This document shows, in pieces, positions 41,423-51,690 of a stretch of DNA of 64,000 bases; the stretch's first letter is position 1, and every line of letters starts with the position of its first letter. The notes under the pieces are model-generated. The model was not told the origin of the DNA. It saw nothing but the letters and a program-made list of their open reading frames with translations, and ran no database searches. This DNA comes from Plasmodiophora brassicae (taxonomy: Eukaryota > Endomyxa > Phytomyxea > Plasmodiophorida > Plasmodiophoridae). The stretch covers positions 1,054,001-1,118,000 of the forward strand of contig JASFAU010000006.1 of assembly GCA_039704465.1 (NCBI GenBank). Direction: 5' to 3'. Both the position numbers and the translations under genes were made by a program.

Positions 41423-42538
41423 ATGGAAACGACACGCCAACAAGCCCCGGAACCGGCTGGGTCGACCGGCACACGTACTATACATAGACACTTGGGTCGG
41501 CACCTTGCAGGCAGGGTGCAGGCCCCCGTGCGGGTGTTTGGCGTCGCAGGATCGGGGCACAGTCCGGCGGGCGCAATGCGAAGCGCTGGTGATCGCCGGC
41601 GCCACCGTCGTCGTTATCCGGCGCTGTCGTGTTTCGTGGCGGTGGGCGCTATCGCTGGCTTCGTCCAGGGTGCCGCGCTGCGCCCCGATGCTGTCTGCAA
41701 CGCCCCTGGGTCAGCTGCGGGCGCCAAGTACCCCGGGTCACTGAACAGCCACGACGTCGCGAGCGCTGCCCTACAGGTGATCAACGCGATTCCAGTTGAC
41801 CATGTGGTGGACGTCGACACACAGTGTCGGCTGGTTTCGTCGGCGGATCACCTGAAGAAGCGTTTGCTGGTGGACGGCGTCTGGGCTGATATCGCTACGG
41901 CGCGCAAGATGCTGCCAGTGGATGCTGTCCAGTCCATCGTGAACAGGGCGCCTGGTATGATACGGCTTGCTGAGGCGGCGCGGGCACCGGAGCAGGCCAC
42001 GATCGTCGGACAGGTTTACGCCCTGCTCGTCGGCGCAGGTGGCGATGTCACCGTCGTCAATAACGCTGTCTGGTGCGGTTACGTCGGCAACGTGCTTCAC
42101 TGGGCCATCTGGCGCAGAGATGAGCTGATCGTCCAGCTGCTCCTGAGCGTACCCGGGATTGACGTCCACGCGGGGGACAATTTCTCACGCATGCCGCTGC
42201 ACAACGCGATATGGGATGGGCAGTGCAACCTGGTCAAGATGCTGCTGACCGCGCCCGGCATCGACGTGAACCGATGCGACACGTCGCGCATGACGCCCCT
42301 GCATACGGCCGTCATGAAAGGCAACCAGCAGATGGTCGAACTGCTACTAATGACGCCCGGTATCGACGTCAACGCCCGAGACGGCATGGGCGACACGCCG
42401 CTGGGCTGCGCCCTGTTCTACGACGAGCACCCGGCCATAATCCGGTTGCTGCAGGGCGCCCACAACGCCAGCACCGCTGGTCCGATGACACGATTATCCG
42501 GCTGGCTCGGGAAGCTGGGCGAGAGCGCCACGTCTTGA
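41423..42538 (+). CDS. Ankyrin-repeat protein with probable signal peptide
   Basis: Single exon with two ATGs in frame. From ATG 41576 the protein (320 aa) starts with a strongly basic n-region (RRRHRRR) and a hydrophobic core (ALSCFVAVGAIAGFVQGA), a good signal peptide. From ATG 41423 (371 aa) that segment would be internal, so 41576 is preferred. Residues about 90-160 of the mature part contain degenerate repeats. Clear ankyrin repeats follow: GNVLHWAIWRRDELIVQLLL, MPLHNAIWDGQCNLVKMLL, MTPLHTAVMKGNQQMVELLL, and TPLGCALFYDEHPAIIRLL, each linked by APGIDVN-type loops. Ankyrin stacks bind proteins, and a secreted one suggests action on another organism's proteins. A long inverted repeat lies 37 bp upstream of the first ATG and could affect its expression. 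Confidence 0.88.
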   Translation: METTRQQAPEPAGSTGTRTIHRHLGRHLAGRVQAPVRVFGVAGSGHSPAGAMRSAGDRRRHRRRYPALSCFVAVGAIAGFVQGAALRPDAVCNAPGSAAGAKYPGSLNSHDVASAALQVINAIPVDHVVDVDTQCRLVSSADHLKKRLLVDGVWADIATARKMLPVDAVQSIVNRAPGMIRLAEAARAPEQATIVGQVYALLVGAGGDVTVVNNAVWCGYVGNVLHWAIWRRDELIVQLLLSVPGIDVHAGDNFSRMPLHNAIWDGQCNLVKMLLTAPGIDVNRCDTSRMTPLHTAVMKGNQQMVELLLMTPGIDVNARDGMGDTPLGCALFYDEHPAIIRLLQGAHNASTAGPMTRLSGWLGKLGESATS

Positions 42539-42910
42539 TGAGCCATGTGCTGCCCCTGTATTCTATCGTTGTTCCCAATGAAGTCGCAGTTTCGGCTCCC
42601 GCAGCACGCCCAGCTCGAGATGTCCATCGCCGTGCACATGGTTCGCCTGATCGGCGCTGTGGCCGGTCGTCGGGACCGAGCTGTATAAAGAAAGTCGCGA
42701 AGATGGCGTCCTGTTTATACGTTGAGCAGAGCTACTAGGCACATACGCGCTCCACGTGCTGGTCCCGCGTCAACTCGTCCGGCGGGCGACGTCTGGGGAC
42801 CGAATTCATCGCCAAAATTAGAACATGTGTTGTGGGGCACGCACGTCCGAGTCGCGGACATTCTATAACGGGCATTCCGTGACCGGTCGGGCGGCGACGA
42901 CGACTGCGCC
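42539..42910. other. Intergenic region upstream of WW-RING gene
   Basis: These 372 bp carry no recognisable gene and include the promoter and 5' leader of the WW-RING gene. Short frames on both strands lack features. Confidence 0.4.
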
Positions 42911-43854
42911 ATGGCTCTTCCGGCGGGCTGGGACGCCAAGTTCGACACCAAGCTGCAACGATGGTACTTCGTCGACCACAACACGCGCACGACGACCTGG
43001 GACGACCCGCGGCCGCTGCCGCAGGGCTGGGAAGCGCGCGTCGATCCGCGGACCAAGCGCAAATACTTCGTGAATCACATCGAACGACGGACGGCCTGGG
43101 AGGATCCGCGACCACCGCCGACGCCGAGCGCGGCTAATGCGACCCAGCAACTGCAGCCGCAGACGACGGCAGTAAGCCGATCGGTGTCGATGTCGCCCCA
43201 GAATCCGATGTACCTGAACCCGCAGCCGCATCTGCCGACGTTCAACACGGCCGTTGCAATGCAGGCGAGTGGACCGAATTTCCCGTCCATGCACACACAG
43301 TTTGGGCAACAATTCGCGCCAAACTCGCAGATCGTAGCGTCGGCACCCGCGGCTGTCGCCCCATCCGCTCCCGATCTCGACATGGGTGATGTTTCGTGTT
43401 CGGCGTCGTCGGCATCCGTTCCGGCGACGCAGCAGGACGGGCGAGCGATGTATCTGAAGATCCTAAGGCTAGCGATAACCGATAAGCGGATATCGCCCGA
43501 GGAGGACAAGCTGCTCCGCGAGCTCAGGAAGCAGGAGGGGATATCCGACGACGAGCTGAACGTGATGCTAGCGTCGCTGGGCATCACGATGTCGGACTTC
43601 GACGACCTGAAGGAGAAGGGCAAGGTCCCCATTGGGATGTGCTGTGTCTGCCTAGAGAACCCGACCGAGTTCATCATCCTCGACTGCATGCACCTGTGTC
43701 TATGCAGCGACTGCCAGGAGATGATTGCCAAGTCGGGCAAGTGCCCGCAGTGCCGAGGTAAGCGTCTCGGTGTGTCGTCCCCATGCCAATGTGTATCTAA
43801 CGATTGGTCCACTCTGCAGCACCTATCAATAAGGTTGTACGAGCGTACATGTAA
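42911..43854 (+). CDS. WW-WW-RING finger protein, putative E3 ubiquitin ligase
   Basis: ATG 42911; exon 42911-43757, intron 43758-43819 (GTAAGC...TGCAG, phase 1), exon 43820-43854; 293 aa. Two WW domains lead ([20 protein letters not shown] and [20 protein letters not shown], each with both Trp and the DP ending). A Gln/Pro/Ser-rich linker follows, then a charged helical segment ([20 protein letters not shown]) that resembles TerB-like or EF-hand-like helices. A C3HC4 RING closes the protein: [24 protein letters not shown], ending [11 protein letters not shown] after the splice. WW domains bind Pro-rich motifs and the RING recruits E2, so it likely ubiquitinates PPxY-type partners. Reading through the intron would give a longer tail, but the spliced ending is the typical RING finish. 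It converges on CEP76 with 60 bp between stops. Confidence 0.9.
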
Positions 43855-43914
43855 TGTTGGCAGAATTAAAAGCGCAAATACACTGTCAAGACGTCGTCGC
43901 CTGGATGCGTCGGT

Positions 43915-46224
43915 TTATGAGGTTCGCCATTTGACGCCTAGTATGACCCATGTGGCGGCGACGTTCTCGGCATAGGGTACGATATGGACACGTAATGCAA
44001 AGTGCACGAACGAGCTCATTGTTCGGAGGATGTCGACGGCGACCTTCGACTGCAGAAGGTGGGCCAGGATTTTCCCCTGTTCGCCATCGTCAGTTCACGG
44101 TTAAACGGACGCCATCATCTGCATCGGACCGATTCGCGGTGATCAAACTGACAAGGAAACGCCTTGAACGCAAAGCGCAGCGGGATCGTATGCCGAATGC
44201 TCTCTTGGAATAATGCGTTCCCGTACGACACGCCTGTGACACATTGCGATTCGTACGCTGCCAGAGCTGGACTTATACAGTGAGATCTGAGCGAAACGCA
44301 CACTCAGGCCAGCCTACGAGCGGCTCCAGTTGCCGACTACCTACAGATGCTCATCCCAGGACGTTTCCGCCTGCAGGTTATCCCTCCTATAGTCCTCGAT
44401 CATGTCATACAGGCTGTGTTCCAGTTGCACGGCAGCGGTGACCGGGTCAATCGGGTTCATCGCCAGCGTTATCGGCGGACAGCCTGGCAGAACGCGGATC
44501 GCGTCCGCCGTCATCGCCTTCCACTGCATCGGATCTGTTAGATCCCATTGCGTCGCCCTGGCCGTGTTGTCCTCCTGGACATTCGCATAGAAGTTCCTGT
44601 GGTTGAACAGGCACCCGATGGACACGAACGGCAGCTTTTCGGCAAGGTCGTTCGCCATGGTACGCGCCTCAACAGCATACGTACGCCCTGTGCAACTGTC
44701 CCAGAACATGGCCCGCGTTTTCGACTCCCTCGTCATCACCCACGTATGCGGACCATCGTGCTTCTACAAGCGCAACGCTCTCAGATCGGATCCCGTCAAC
44801 GACGAATACGATGTACAGGACCTTCCCACAGACAACGTAAGCGTCCAAACCGAATCCCAGGAGGAGGCTGCAGAGTAGGGCACAGTGGTCCTCGACATCG
44901 CCATAGCCGCGGCTGAGGAAGACATGGAGGCTATTCCACACATTGGTGCGTTCGCCGCCGACATCGACATCCGGGACGAACGGTATCAGGCGCACGAAGC
45001 GGGCCGCGTGCAGAGCGGTCGGCAGGATGCGGCTGCAGTGGATCGGGCGCAGGAACGTGCAAACAAACACGCGCTCGTCGTCCTCGTTGCAGGCGAACAT
45101 CTTGATCACCCGTTGCTGGTGATCCGGGCGTATCTGCAGGTAGTCGTTCCACCACGATTTCGCGTACGAATGGAACCGGCGTCGGTTGGCGCTCGTCGTG
45201 CTCTGCTCCAATGCGATCTGTTTGTCGATGACGCTCGGGTCGATCAAGGGTGCGCCCGTTGCACCCGGCCTGGGAGACGGGGCGATCTCCAGCTCCAGGT
45301 CAATTAGGCCGATCGGCGAACGATCAGAGTTCGTCCGGCGACTCAACAGCTCCAAGCACAACGACTTGGTTCCCGTCTCCAGCACCGTTCTGGCGCAAAC
45401 ACTCGTCACTCGTTGCCCAGTGCAACGCTCCATCGAGCACACATACCTCCATTCGACGTGCTGCGAGGACAGGACCTCTCGCCGCTTCGAACGAATGTCC
45501 TCCTTGACGAGGGTCGCATGCAGGCGATGCCGAACGTGGAGGACCTTGGCCAGAGGCACCATGGCCGGGTTCCTGGAGCGCGACCCGACGCTCTGCAGGT
45601 CGAGCATGAAGACCTCGTTGAACTCGGGTGTGGCCTGCGCGATCACTGGACGCGAACAGAACCGCTGGTGCCCGAACTGGACGTACAACGTCAGCATGGA
45701 CCCCTGGATGGATCATAAGCATGCGGATTCCAAGCGGCACGCGATCGCTAATTCTGACGCTCGACGACTCGTTGACGACTTGCTCGACGAAGTCGCGACC
45801 GGGTCGAACCTTGACGACAAGGTACCGTCGATTCGGGAGGACTCTCCCCGGCAGGTGCGGTTGCACGGGTCGCGACACGGCCGTCCCACCGCCCAGCGCC
45901 GTCACGATATCGTCGATGACGCCCTTCTCGTGCAACGCTTTGATGACACGATCCTCGCCGCTGAAATCCAGCTGCTTCTCGGACAGGAACCCGCCAACGA
46001 TGCCTCGAACCGTCTCGTAAATGTCTGGCGGGCGCGTCACCGGACCGGGTTGCGGCAACGCTGTCGTACGTACTGTTCGCCCGCAGGTGCGCATCGATCG
46101 ACTGCTTCAGACTAGCGACCGCGTCCGGCGGCAGACCGCCCCGGATCGGCGGGTCCGACGGCGACGCCGCCGCCGCCGCCGCCCAGGCGTCCTCGTCGTC
46201 GACCTCGTCGCCGTCCGACGACAT
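43915..46224 (-). CDS. CEP76: Centrosomal protein CEP76 homologue
   Basis: CEP76 is a centriole/basal-body protein that limits centriole reduplication. ATG 46224 opens an acidic exon with Ala runs, spliced (donor GTACGTACG) to [35 protein letters not shown], and [20 protein letters not shown]. The C2-like domain follows ([17 protein letters not shown]), then the transglutaminase-like domain: [62 protein letters not shown], and [15 protein letters not shown]. The C-terminus ([27 protein letters not shown], and a final exon ending [11 protein letters not shown]) matches the human end. The stop is TAA 43915-43917. Order and length agree with the family throughout. This implies that the organism builds centrioles. 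Confidence 0.94.
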
Positions 46225-46463
46225 GCTCGTGCTGCCCGTCTGTGGCGCAACCGCCCCATGCTGTCGTCCATCGCTCCAATGCGATCCGGGTTAGTCAAAT
46301 ATAACAGAGAGAGCCACCCTGAACACGTTGATGGGTGTCTGGCAGTCTGCTGGGAGGGGTCACTGTCAGAGGGGTCGCCGGATCGGGCCCGCTGCCAGTG
46401 GCGCTGCCCCGGACGTGCCATTTTGCTTTGGGGCGTGCAGCGTGCACTTTACCTCCTGCGGTG
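46225..46463. promoter_or_regulatory. Shared divergent promoter region, CEP76 / APEH
   Basis: Start codons of CEP76 (-) and the acylaminoacyl-peptidase gene (+) are 239 bp apart, so both promoters must lie here. The call is positional; no specific motif is recognised. Confidence 0.4.
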
Positions 46464-48949
46464 ATGGGTGCCCGGGATGATGGCGACGAGCTCGCCCTGT
46501 GGGACGCGCTGCAGGCGGGCGCGTTGCTGTCGACCGGGCGGTTCACGCATGCGGGCCGGTGCGCCAGCCTGCAGTGGACGTACAAGCACCGCGCGTCGAA
46601 CAGCACGGTTGCCATCTCGTCCACGCATAGCGTCGACGGCGCCCGCCAGCAGGTATACGGCCGGTACGAAGCACGGTCCGGGTGCGAGTTCTGAAATCGA
46701 GTGCAGACGACCGCGCCTGCTGATTTTGAGGTGACCGCTCCGGTATCGTTGTCTTCGTACTGCCACCGGGGCTGTTGTCGTGCGGTTATCCGGAAGCCGT
46801 CAGATGACACCGGAGCATTTCTGGAGATTTACCGTCAAGGTCGCCCGCCATTGACAACGTCTCTGAAGAAGGTCTGTGGCGAACTGCCGAAAGGCGGGTC
46901 GTGCCTGTCGGGCGCTTCCTTCTCAGCGAATTGCGATAAATTCGCGTTCAGCGCCGATGTGAAACCGGATGACAGGCAGTCGTTCTGGAATGATACGCCG
47001 GCCCACGGAAACGACGCAGGTTCGCAGCCGTCTAGAGGCACACAGTACGACTATAAGCAAGACTGGGGAGAAGGACTTGGCCTACTTCGCACGATCGTGG
47101 TCCTTGTCGATATTGTCGACGACCGATTGCTTGCGACTGTTCTGGACAAAGCCTTTAACGAGAAGTTCAGCTGGGGACAGGTACGTTAGTGCCCGGTCTG
47201 TTCGATTGGTGCCTGACTCTGTATAGGTGGTTTTTCATCCACGTCAACCATATCTACTCGCCGTTGGATATCCTCAAACGGGTAGACGTCTCGGTCTTCT
47301 TCACTTCAATACGAGGCGCTCGTCGATGTTCGGTATGTTTCACGCTGCTCGAGTATTTCGTGTGGCGCTCGTGACATCAGAGAGTTTGCCTTGTAGTGGC
47401 CAGTTTGGAACGCCGAGACGAATGCGCAACCTGCATAACCCCAGCAGATCACTCAGCGACGCTTCCACGGTTCAATCACGATGGCAGCGTGCTGGTCTAC
47501 GTCACCACCGATGACGTAGGCTTCCATATATCTTGCAGCCGTTTACGATCTCTCAGCTGGGCTGATGGCCCTGTCCCTCAATCAACCAGAACGATTGTGG
47601 ATGTTGTACGCGCGAACAACACATTCCCCGGCTTGTGGCCACGAGGTTGGCTGTCGTTTCCGCCCAGGTCGGCTATCTGATACGCCTTCTGCTGATGTCT
47701 GGTCTCAGGGTTTCCCACGCGATGCTGGCTTGCAGATACTTCAAACATCGTTGTTGCTAGCCAGTGTCAAATCCGGTTTGCTCTGCTAGTGATCGACACA
47801 CGGAATGGGTCTGTTCAGGAATTAGATATTCCGGGTCCGTTTTCATCTGCCGATGTGCTGGACGTCCACGGTTTTGATATCCTTGTCAAATTGGAAACTG
47901 TCGGTCGTCCTCCCGAAGCCTTCATCGGGCGGATGGATCCCTCCAACGTGCAGAAGGTGCTTTGGACGGCTGTATCTTCTCCGCCTTTACCGTTTCCGTC
48001 CCCCGTGAACCACCTTTCAATTCCGCACTGTGTCATTGACGTGGACGGGCTCTTCGATGCGATCCTTGTCGGGACAATCAAGGAGGATACTCGTCTGATC
48101 GCGTTTCCACACGGTGGTCCACACAGCGCCTTCACGACGACTTTCGCTACCAGTGTAGCATTTCTCGCTCTTCAAGGGTTTGCCCTATTAGAGATTAACT
48201 ACCGCGGGTCGTCGTCCTCAGTCACGTTTGGTTGATCATTATTGACTCCTCGCCTCGGCAATTAGGTCGACAGGATACGGTCAGGATATGCTGGAGAGTT
48301 TGCCAGGGCGTTGTGGGACACAGGACGTCGAGGATTGCATGAAGGCTGTCGACGCTGTACTTTCTCGATTTCCGTCGCTTTCAAAGGACAACGTTGCCGT
48401 TATGGGTGGTTCCCACGGTACGGCCATATCCATGTGATCTGTATCAGTTACGGGTTCTCATGAGAGGGTTAGGCGGCTTCCTGACCTTGTGGCTGATTGC
48501 GAAGTACCCTGATCGGTTCAGGTCGGCAGTAGCGAGGAACCCGGTCGCGAACGTTGCTCATATGATGTCCACGACTGATATCGCTGACTGGTGCGCTATC
48601 GAGTGTGGGCTGGCGTTTTCTCCAACGGGCGTTCCGTCTGCGGCGCACTACGAGGCAATGTACAAATGTTCGCCCATTTCGATGATCGAACGTGTCAACA
48701 CGCCGTCTGTATAACGCTTCGTCGTTCTTGTTCACAGCTAACGGCGTGCGCAGATTGTTGCTTATGCTGGGGGCGAATGATAAGAGAGTGCCCATGAGTC
48801 AGGCCGTCGACTACTACCACCTTTTACAGGCAAGAGGGGTTGAGACGCGCTGCATCATCTATCCGGGAAATGGGCACTCGTTGACCGATCGCGTCGATAC
48901 TGAATCCGACCACTGGATCAACGTTCTCCATTGGCTGCGGAAATTGTAA
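46464..48949 (+). CDS. APEH: Acylamino-acid-releasing enzyme (acylaminoacyl peptidase)
   Basis: This S9C serine peptidase removes N-acylated residues from short peptides in the cytosol. ATG 46464 opens exon 1, spliced at GCCAGCAG/gtatac to VTAPVSLSS. The beta-propeller half includes GGSCLSGASFSANCDKFAF, YKQDWGEGL and FSWGQ. The alpha/beta-hydrolase half has FPHGGPHSAF, GFALLEINYRGSS, DVEDCMKAVDAVLSRFPSLS, and nucleophile GGSHG with Ser (split by an intron; next exon GFLTLWLIAKYPDRF). ARNPVANVAHMMSTTDIADW follows, then Asp in LGANDKRVP, and His in PGNGHSL, ending HWLRKL. The Ser-Asp-His triad is complete. The stop is at 48949. Exon joins I checked match human APEH block by block. Confidence 0.94.
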
Positions 48950-48990
48950 TAAAGCAATTAGGGAGCGTTTGTACGAAGTATGCACACCAT

Positions 48991-50055
48991 CTATTGGATT
49001 TTCTTCGTACGCCGACTTCGGATCTTGCGATAGAAACGCGTGCCCCGTTCATAGATGAATTTGGCCCAGATCACAGCCCAGACCGCTGCAGTGACGAAAG
49101 ACATCCGGTAGGAGCTACAACCGGTATAGTCCTCGTTGAGAGAACGCTCGTTGGCGGCGGCGAACACGACCGTCCAAAGGAAACCCGCCACATGAGAGTA
49201 CACTCGGTCCAGGATGCCACCATGGGACGACAGCAGGTCGCTGGTATCCTTCAGCATGTGGAATCGTTTCCAACTCGAGATCGCCAGGTCGCCAAGCATG
49301 CCGCACAGGATCACGCCGTTGAACCAGGTCAGGTGCATGATGTCCAGTGGATCCAGGGCGACCAGCGGACCCAGGATATTTAACAGGACGAGGCCGCCGA
49401 CGTACCCCTCAATCGTCTTGTTCGGGCTGATTAGCGGAACGGGTTTGAATCGGCCGAACTGCTTCCCAATGAAGTACTGGAACGCATCCGACGCCGCGAC
49501 GATGGCGACCTGCGTGATGAACGCTTGAATCGGGGCCATGATAAACACCTGACAACCCGTGTCGTTTAGGAAACGAGGATCGTGGACGAAGTGGTGATGA
49601 CTGACCTTAGTGGCAGCGGTTATAGTTAGCAGGAAGAACAGGACGCTGCCGATATCTTTCCAGGCGGCTTTCAGTGCCATCATCAGGCCGAACACGCCAA
49701 CGGTCCTGATGGCGGCCGACTTCCAGAGCAGATGCGGGGCGACCGTCCCCAGGTACCAGTCGATGCCACTGGAGATGCATCCGGCAGCGGCGATCAGTCG
49801 CGGGACCCAAACCTTATACCGGTGCCCCCGAGATTGCCCGCACAGCAGCAGGTGCGCGATCTCGTTCCAGATGAGCGCCATCAGCAGCAGCCACAACGGC
49901 ACCGGGTAGTGGTTCAGCGCGACGACCGCGAACACGTGCAGGCAGAAGCCCACCGGGATGCGCTGCTTGTACCAGGGGCCATGCACCTTCTCCGCTGGCG
50001 CCGTGCTGCCCGGCGCAGGCGCCGTCGCCACGGTACCCGCTGCCTTGCCGCCCAT
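48991..50055 (-). CDS. CDS1: CDP-diacylglycerol synthase (phosphatidate cytidylyltransferase)
   Basis: This integral ER enzyme makes CDP-diacylglycerol from CTP and phosphatidate for PI and cardiolipin synthesis. Single exon, 354 aa, from ATG 50055; the upstream open part starts with GTG and is not used. After a Pro/Ala-rich N-terminus, about eight membrane helices follow (for example ALNHYPVPLWLLLMALIWNE). The signature regions are SDAFQYFIGKQFGRFK, SPNKTIEGYVGG, and GDLAISSWKRFHMLKDTSD followed by LLSSHGGILDRVY. In CdsA-family proteins the last block normally ends DRxD; here the final Asp is Tyr (DRVY), although SxxKR, KD and HGG are kept. The C-terminus is basic. It converges on APEH with only 41 bp between stops. 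Confidence 0.93.
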   Translation of the reverse strand: MGGKAAGTVATAPAPGSTAPAEKVHGPWYKQRIPVGFCLHVFAVVALNHYPVPLWLLLMALIWNEIAHLLLCGQSRGHRYKVWVPRLIAAAGCISSGIDWYLGTVAPHLLWKSAAIRTVGVFGLMMALKAAWKDIGSVLFFLLTITAATKVSHHHFVHDPRFLNDTGCQVFIMAPIQAFITQVAIVAASDAFQYFIGKQFGRFKPVPLISPNKTIEGYVGGLVLLNILGPLVALDPLDIMHLTWFNGVILCGMLGDLAISSWKRFHMLKDTSDLLSSHGGILDRVYSHVAGFLWTVVFAAANERSLNEDYTGCSSYRMSFVTAAVWAVIWAKFIYERGTRFYRKIRSRRTKKIQ

Positions 50056-50490
50056 CGGCGTCAACCGGCTCTCGCCACGGGGTTTCTCGTCGTGCGACTC
50101 CGTCGCCTGCAGGCTGCAGCTCACACTTTGCTCCGTCGTCGATGCACACGCGCACACGTCTGACGAGGTCGCATTTATTGCTGCAACTGGATGCGATGCC
50201 GTTCGGCGCGTGACGACTCCGGCTTGTAGAACGAGTCCCGACGCAGGACAGGGGCTCGCCTCGGTTCGCCTTCTCGTCGTTCCATGCCTCGATACAATTT
50301 AAGATACCTGGCAACTGGAGGTGGTGTTTGGATATTCGTGGCTGCCGAGGAAACGGGCGCAGTCAGCCGGCGAGATCCGCTGGGTCAGTTGACATCAGAA
50401 ACGGCCGGCCGAAGAATAGTTCAGTGCTGCGTTCTGCGAGGCGGGTACGGTCGGGTATGGGGGCTGCAGCTTCGGCATGGAGACTGCAAA
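50056..50490. promoter_or_regulatory. Divergent intergenic region, CDS1 / COQ3
   Basis: These 435 bp lie between divergent starts. Both strands hold open frames that lack an ATG in place (minus-strand GTG 50157; plus-strand frame in phase with COQ3 from 50284). They look like leader sequence rather than genes. The COQ3 frame is open upstream of its ATG, but the presequence starting at 50491 is complete without it. Confidence 0.4.
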
Positions 50491-51615
50491 ATGCTGTCGG
50501 CCGCGGCACCGAGGCCCGTGTCGCAGTCGTGGAGGCGGCTGCTTCAGCGATCACGGCACGTCTGCGATGCGACCGTCACGGGCGGGTACGATCGGTACGA
50601 GATCGCCAAGTTCGCCAAGATGGCCGACGACTGGTGGAAGCCGAATGGGCCCATGTAAACCCGGCGTGCCGGCGTCGGTTCACGAGCGGGACGCTGACGG
50701 CGACGACCGTGCGCCAGGGAAATGCTCCACTTGATGAACCCGGTCCGGATCGGTTACATCGCGTCGCGATTAGGCGTCGACCTGAAATCCAACGCGTTTC
50801 CATTCAGTGGCCTTCGGATTCTCGATGTCGGCTGCGGGGCGGGCATCCTCACCGAGGTTGTTGGCTATCGCGCTCATCGTGTCGGTACTGATCCCAATGC
50901 TATGCCGATAGAGTCTGGCGCGACTCGGTGCCACCGTTGTCGGTGTCGATCGCTGCGCAGAGGCGGTCATGGCCGCCAAGATCCACGCCAAGCGGGACCC
51001 GCTGTTCACGTCGCAGAACCTGGCATACTTCGACGGCGGTGTCGAGGAGGTCGTCGGCTTCTGCGAGGGCCTGGCATGGGAGGCATTCGACGTCGTGACC
51101 TGCCTCGAGGTCATCGAGCACTTTCCGAACGCCAAATGTCGCGACGGCTTCGTCAAGAATGTGGCCAGTGTTGTCAAGGTTGGCAGGTTCGTTTCGCGAT
51201 CTGATCTCTGACCTTCTCATGGCTGCGACGTGTGCAGCCAGGCGGCTCCTTGTTCTTGTCCACTATTAACCGGACCGCCAAAGCGTATGCGCTAGCAATC
51301 GTCGGTGCCGAGTATCTACTTCGCTGGGTCAAGCCTGGTCAGGCGCTGATTGAGTGCAGGAAGATAAAGCGCTGGCTGACATCAGATCGTTCAGGAACGC
51401 ACGACTTCAACAAGTTCGTCATGCCGAACGAGCTGGCCGACATGGTTAGGAAAGTGGGCCTCGATCCGGTCCACCAGACCGGCGCCGTCCTCGATCCAGT
51501 CAGGCGGCACTGGTCGCTGTCGGAATCGGACCTGGACATCAACTACATGATGCACTGCCGCAAACCGACCATGTCGTCGCCATGGGACAAGGGCGCACCC
51601 ACCGCTGGTGTTTAA
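50491..51615 (+). CDS. COQ3: COQ3, ubiquinone biosynthesis O-methyltransferase
   Basis: This mitochondrial matrix methyltransferase performs both O-methylation steps of coenzyme Q synthesis with S-adenosylmethionine. There are five exons: 50491-50654, 50718-50856, 50912-51178, 51238-51337 and 51395-51615, with introns of 55-63 nt. Residues 1-30 (MLSAAAPRPVSQSWRRLLQR...) form an Arg-rich presequence. Family blocks follow: EIAKFAKMADDWWKPNGPM, LHLMNPVRIGYI, SAM-binding ILDVGCGAGILTE, SLARLGATVVGVDRC, DVVTCLEVIEHF, KPGGSLFLSTINRT, AIVGAEYLLRWVKPGTHDFN, and KFVMPNELADMV. The splice junctions recreate conserved motifs exactly (for example VK/PGG and KPG/THD). The protein is complete at about 300 residues. 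Confidence 0.95.
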
Positions 51616-51690
51616 ACTAACAACCATAATGTACCGCCAATCGTTCGCGTTGCATGCTGTATCAAGGCGCGATGGTAAGCCATGACACAA

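Noticed and set aside
40821..41474. Minus-strand ORF of 217 codons
   Set aside because: Most of it lies in the inverted repeat, so the same peptide appears on both strands. It is a consequence of the palindrome, not a gene.
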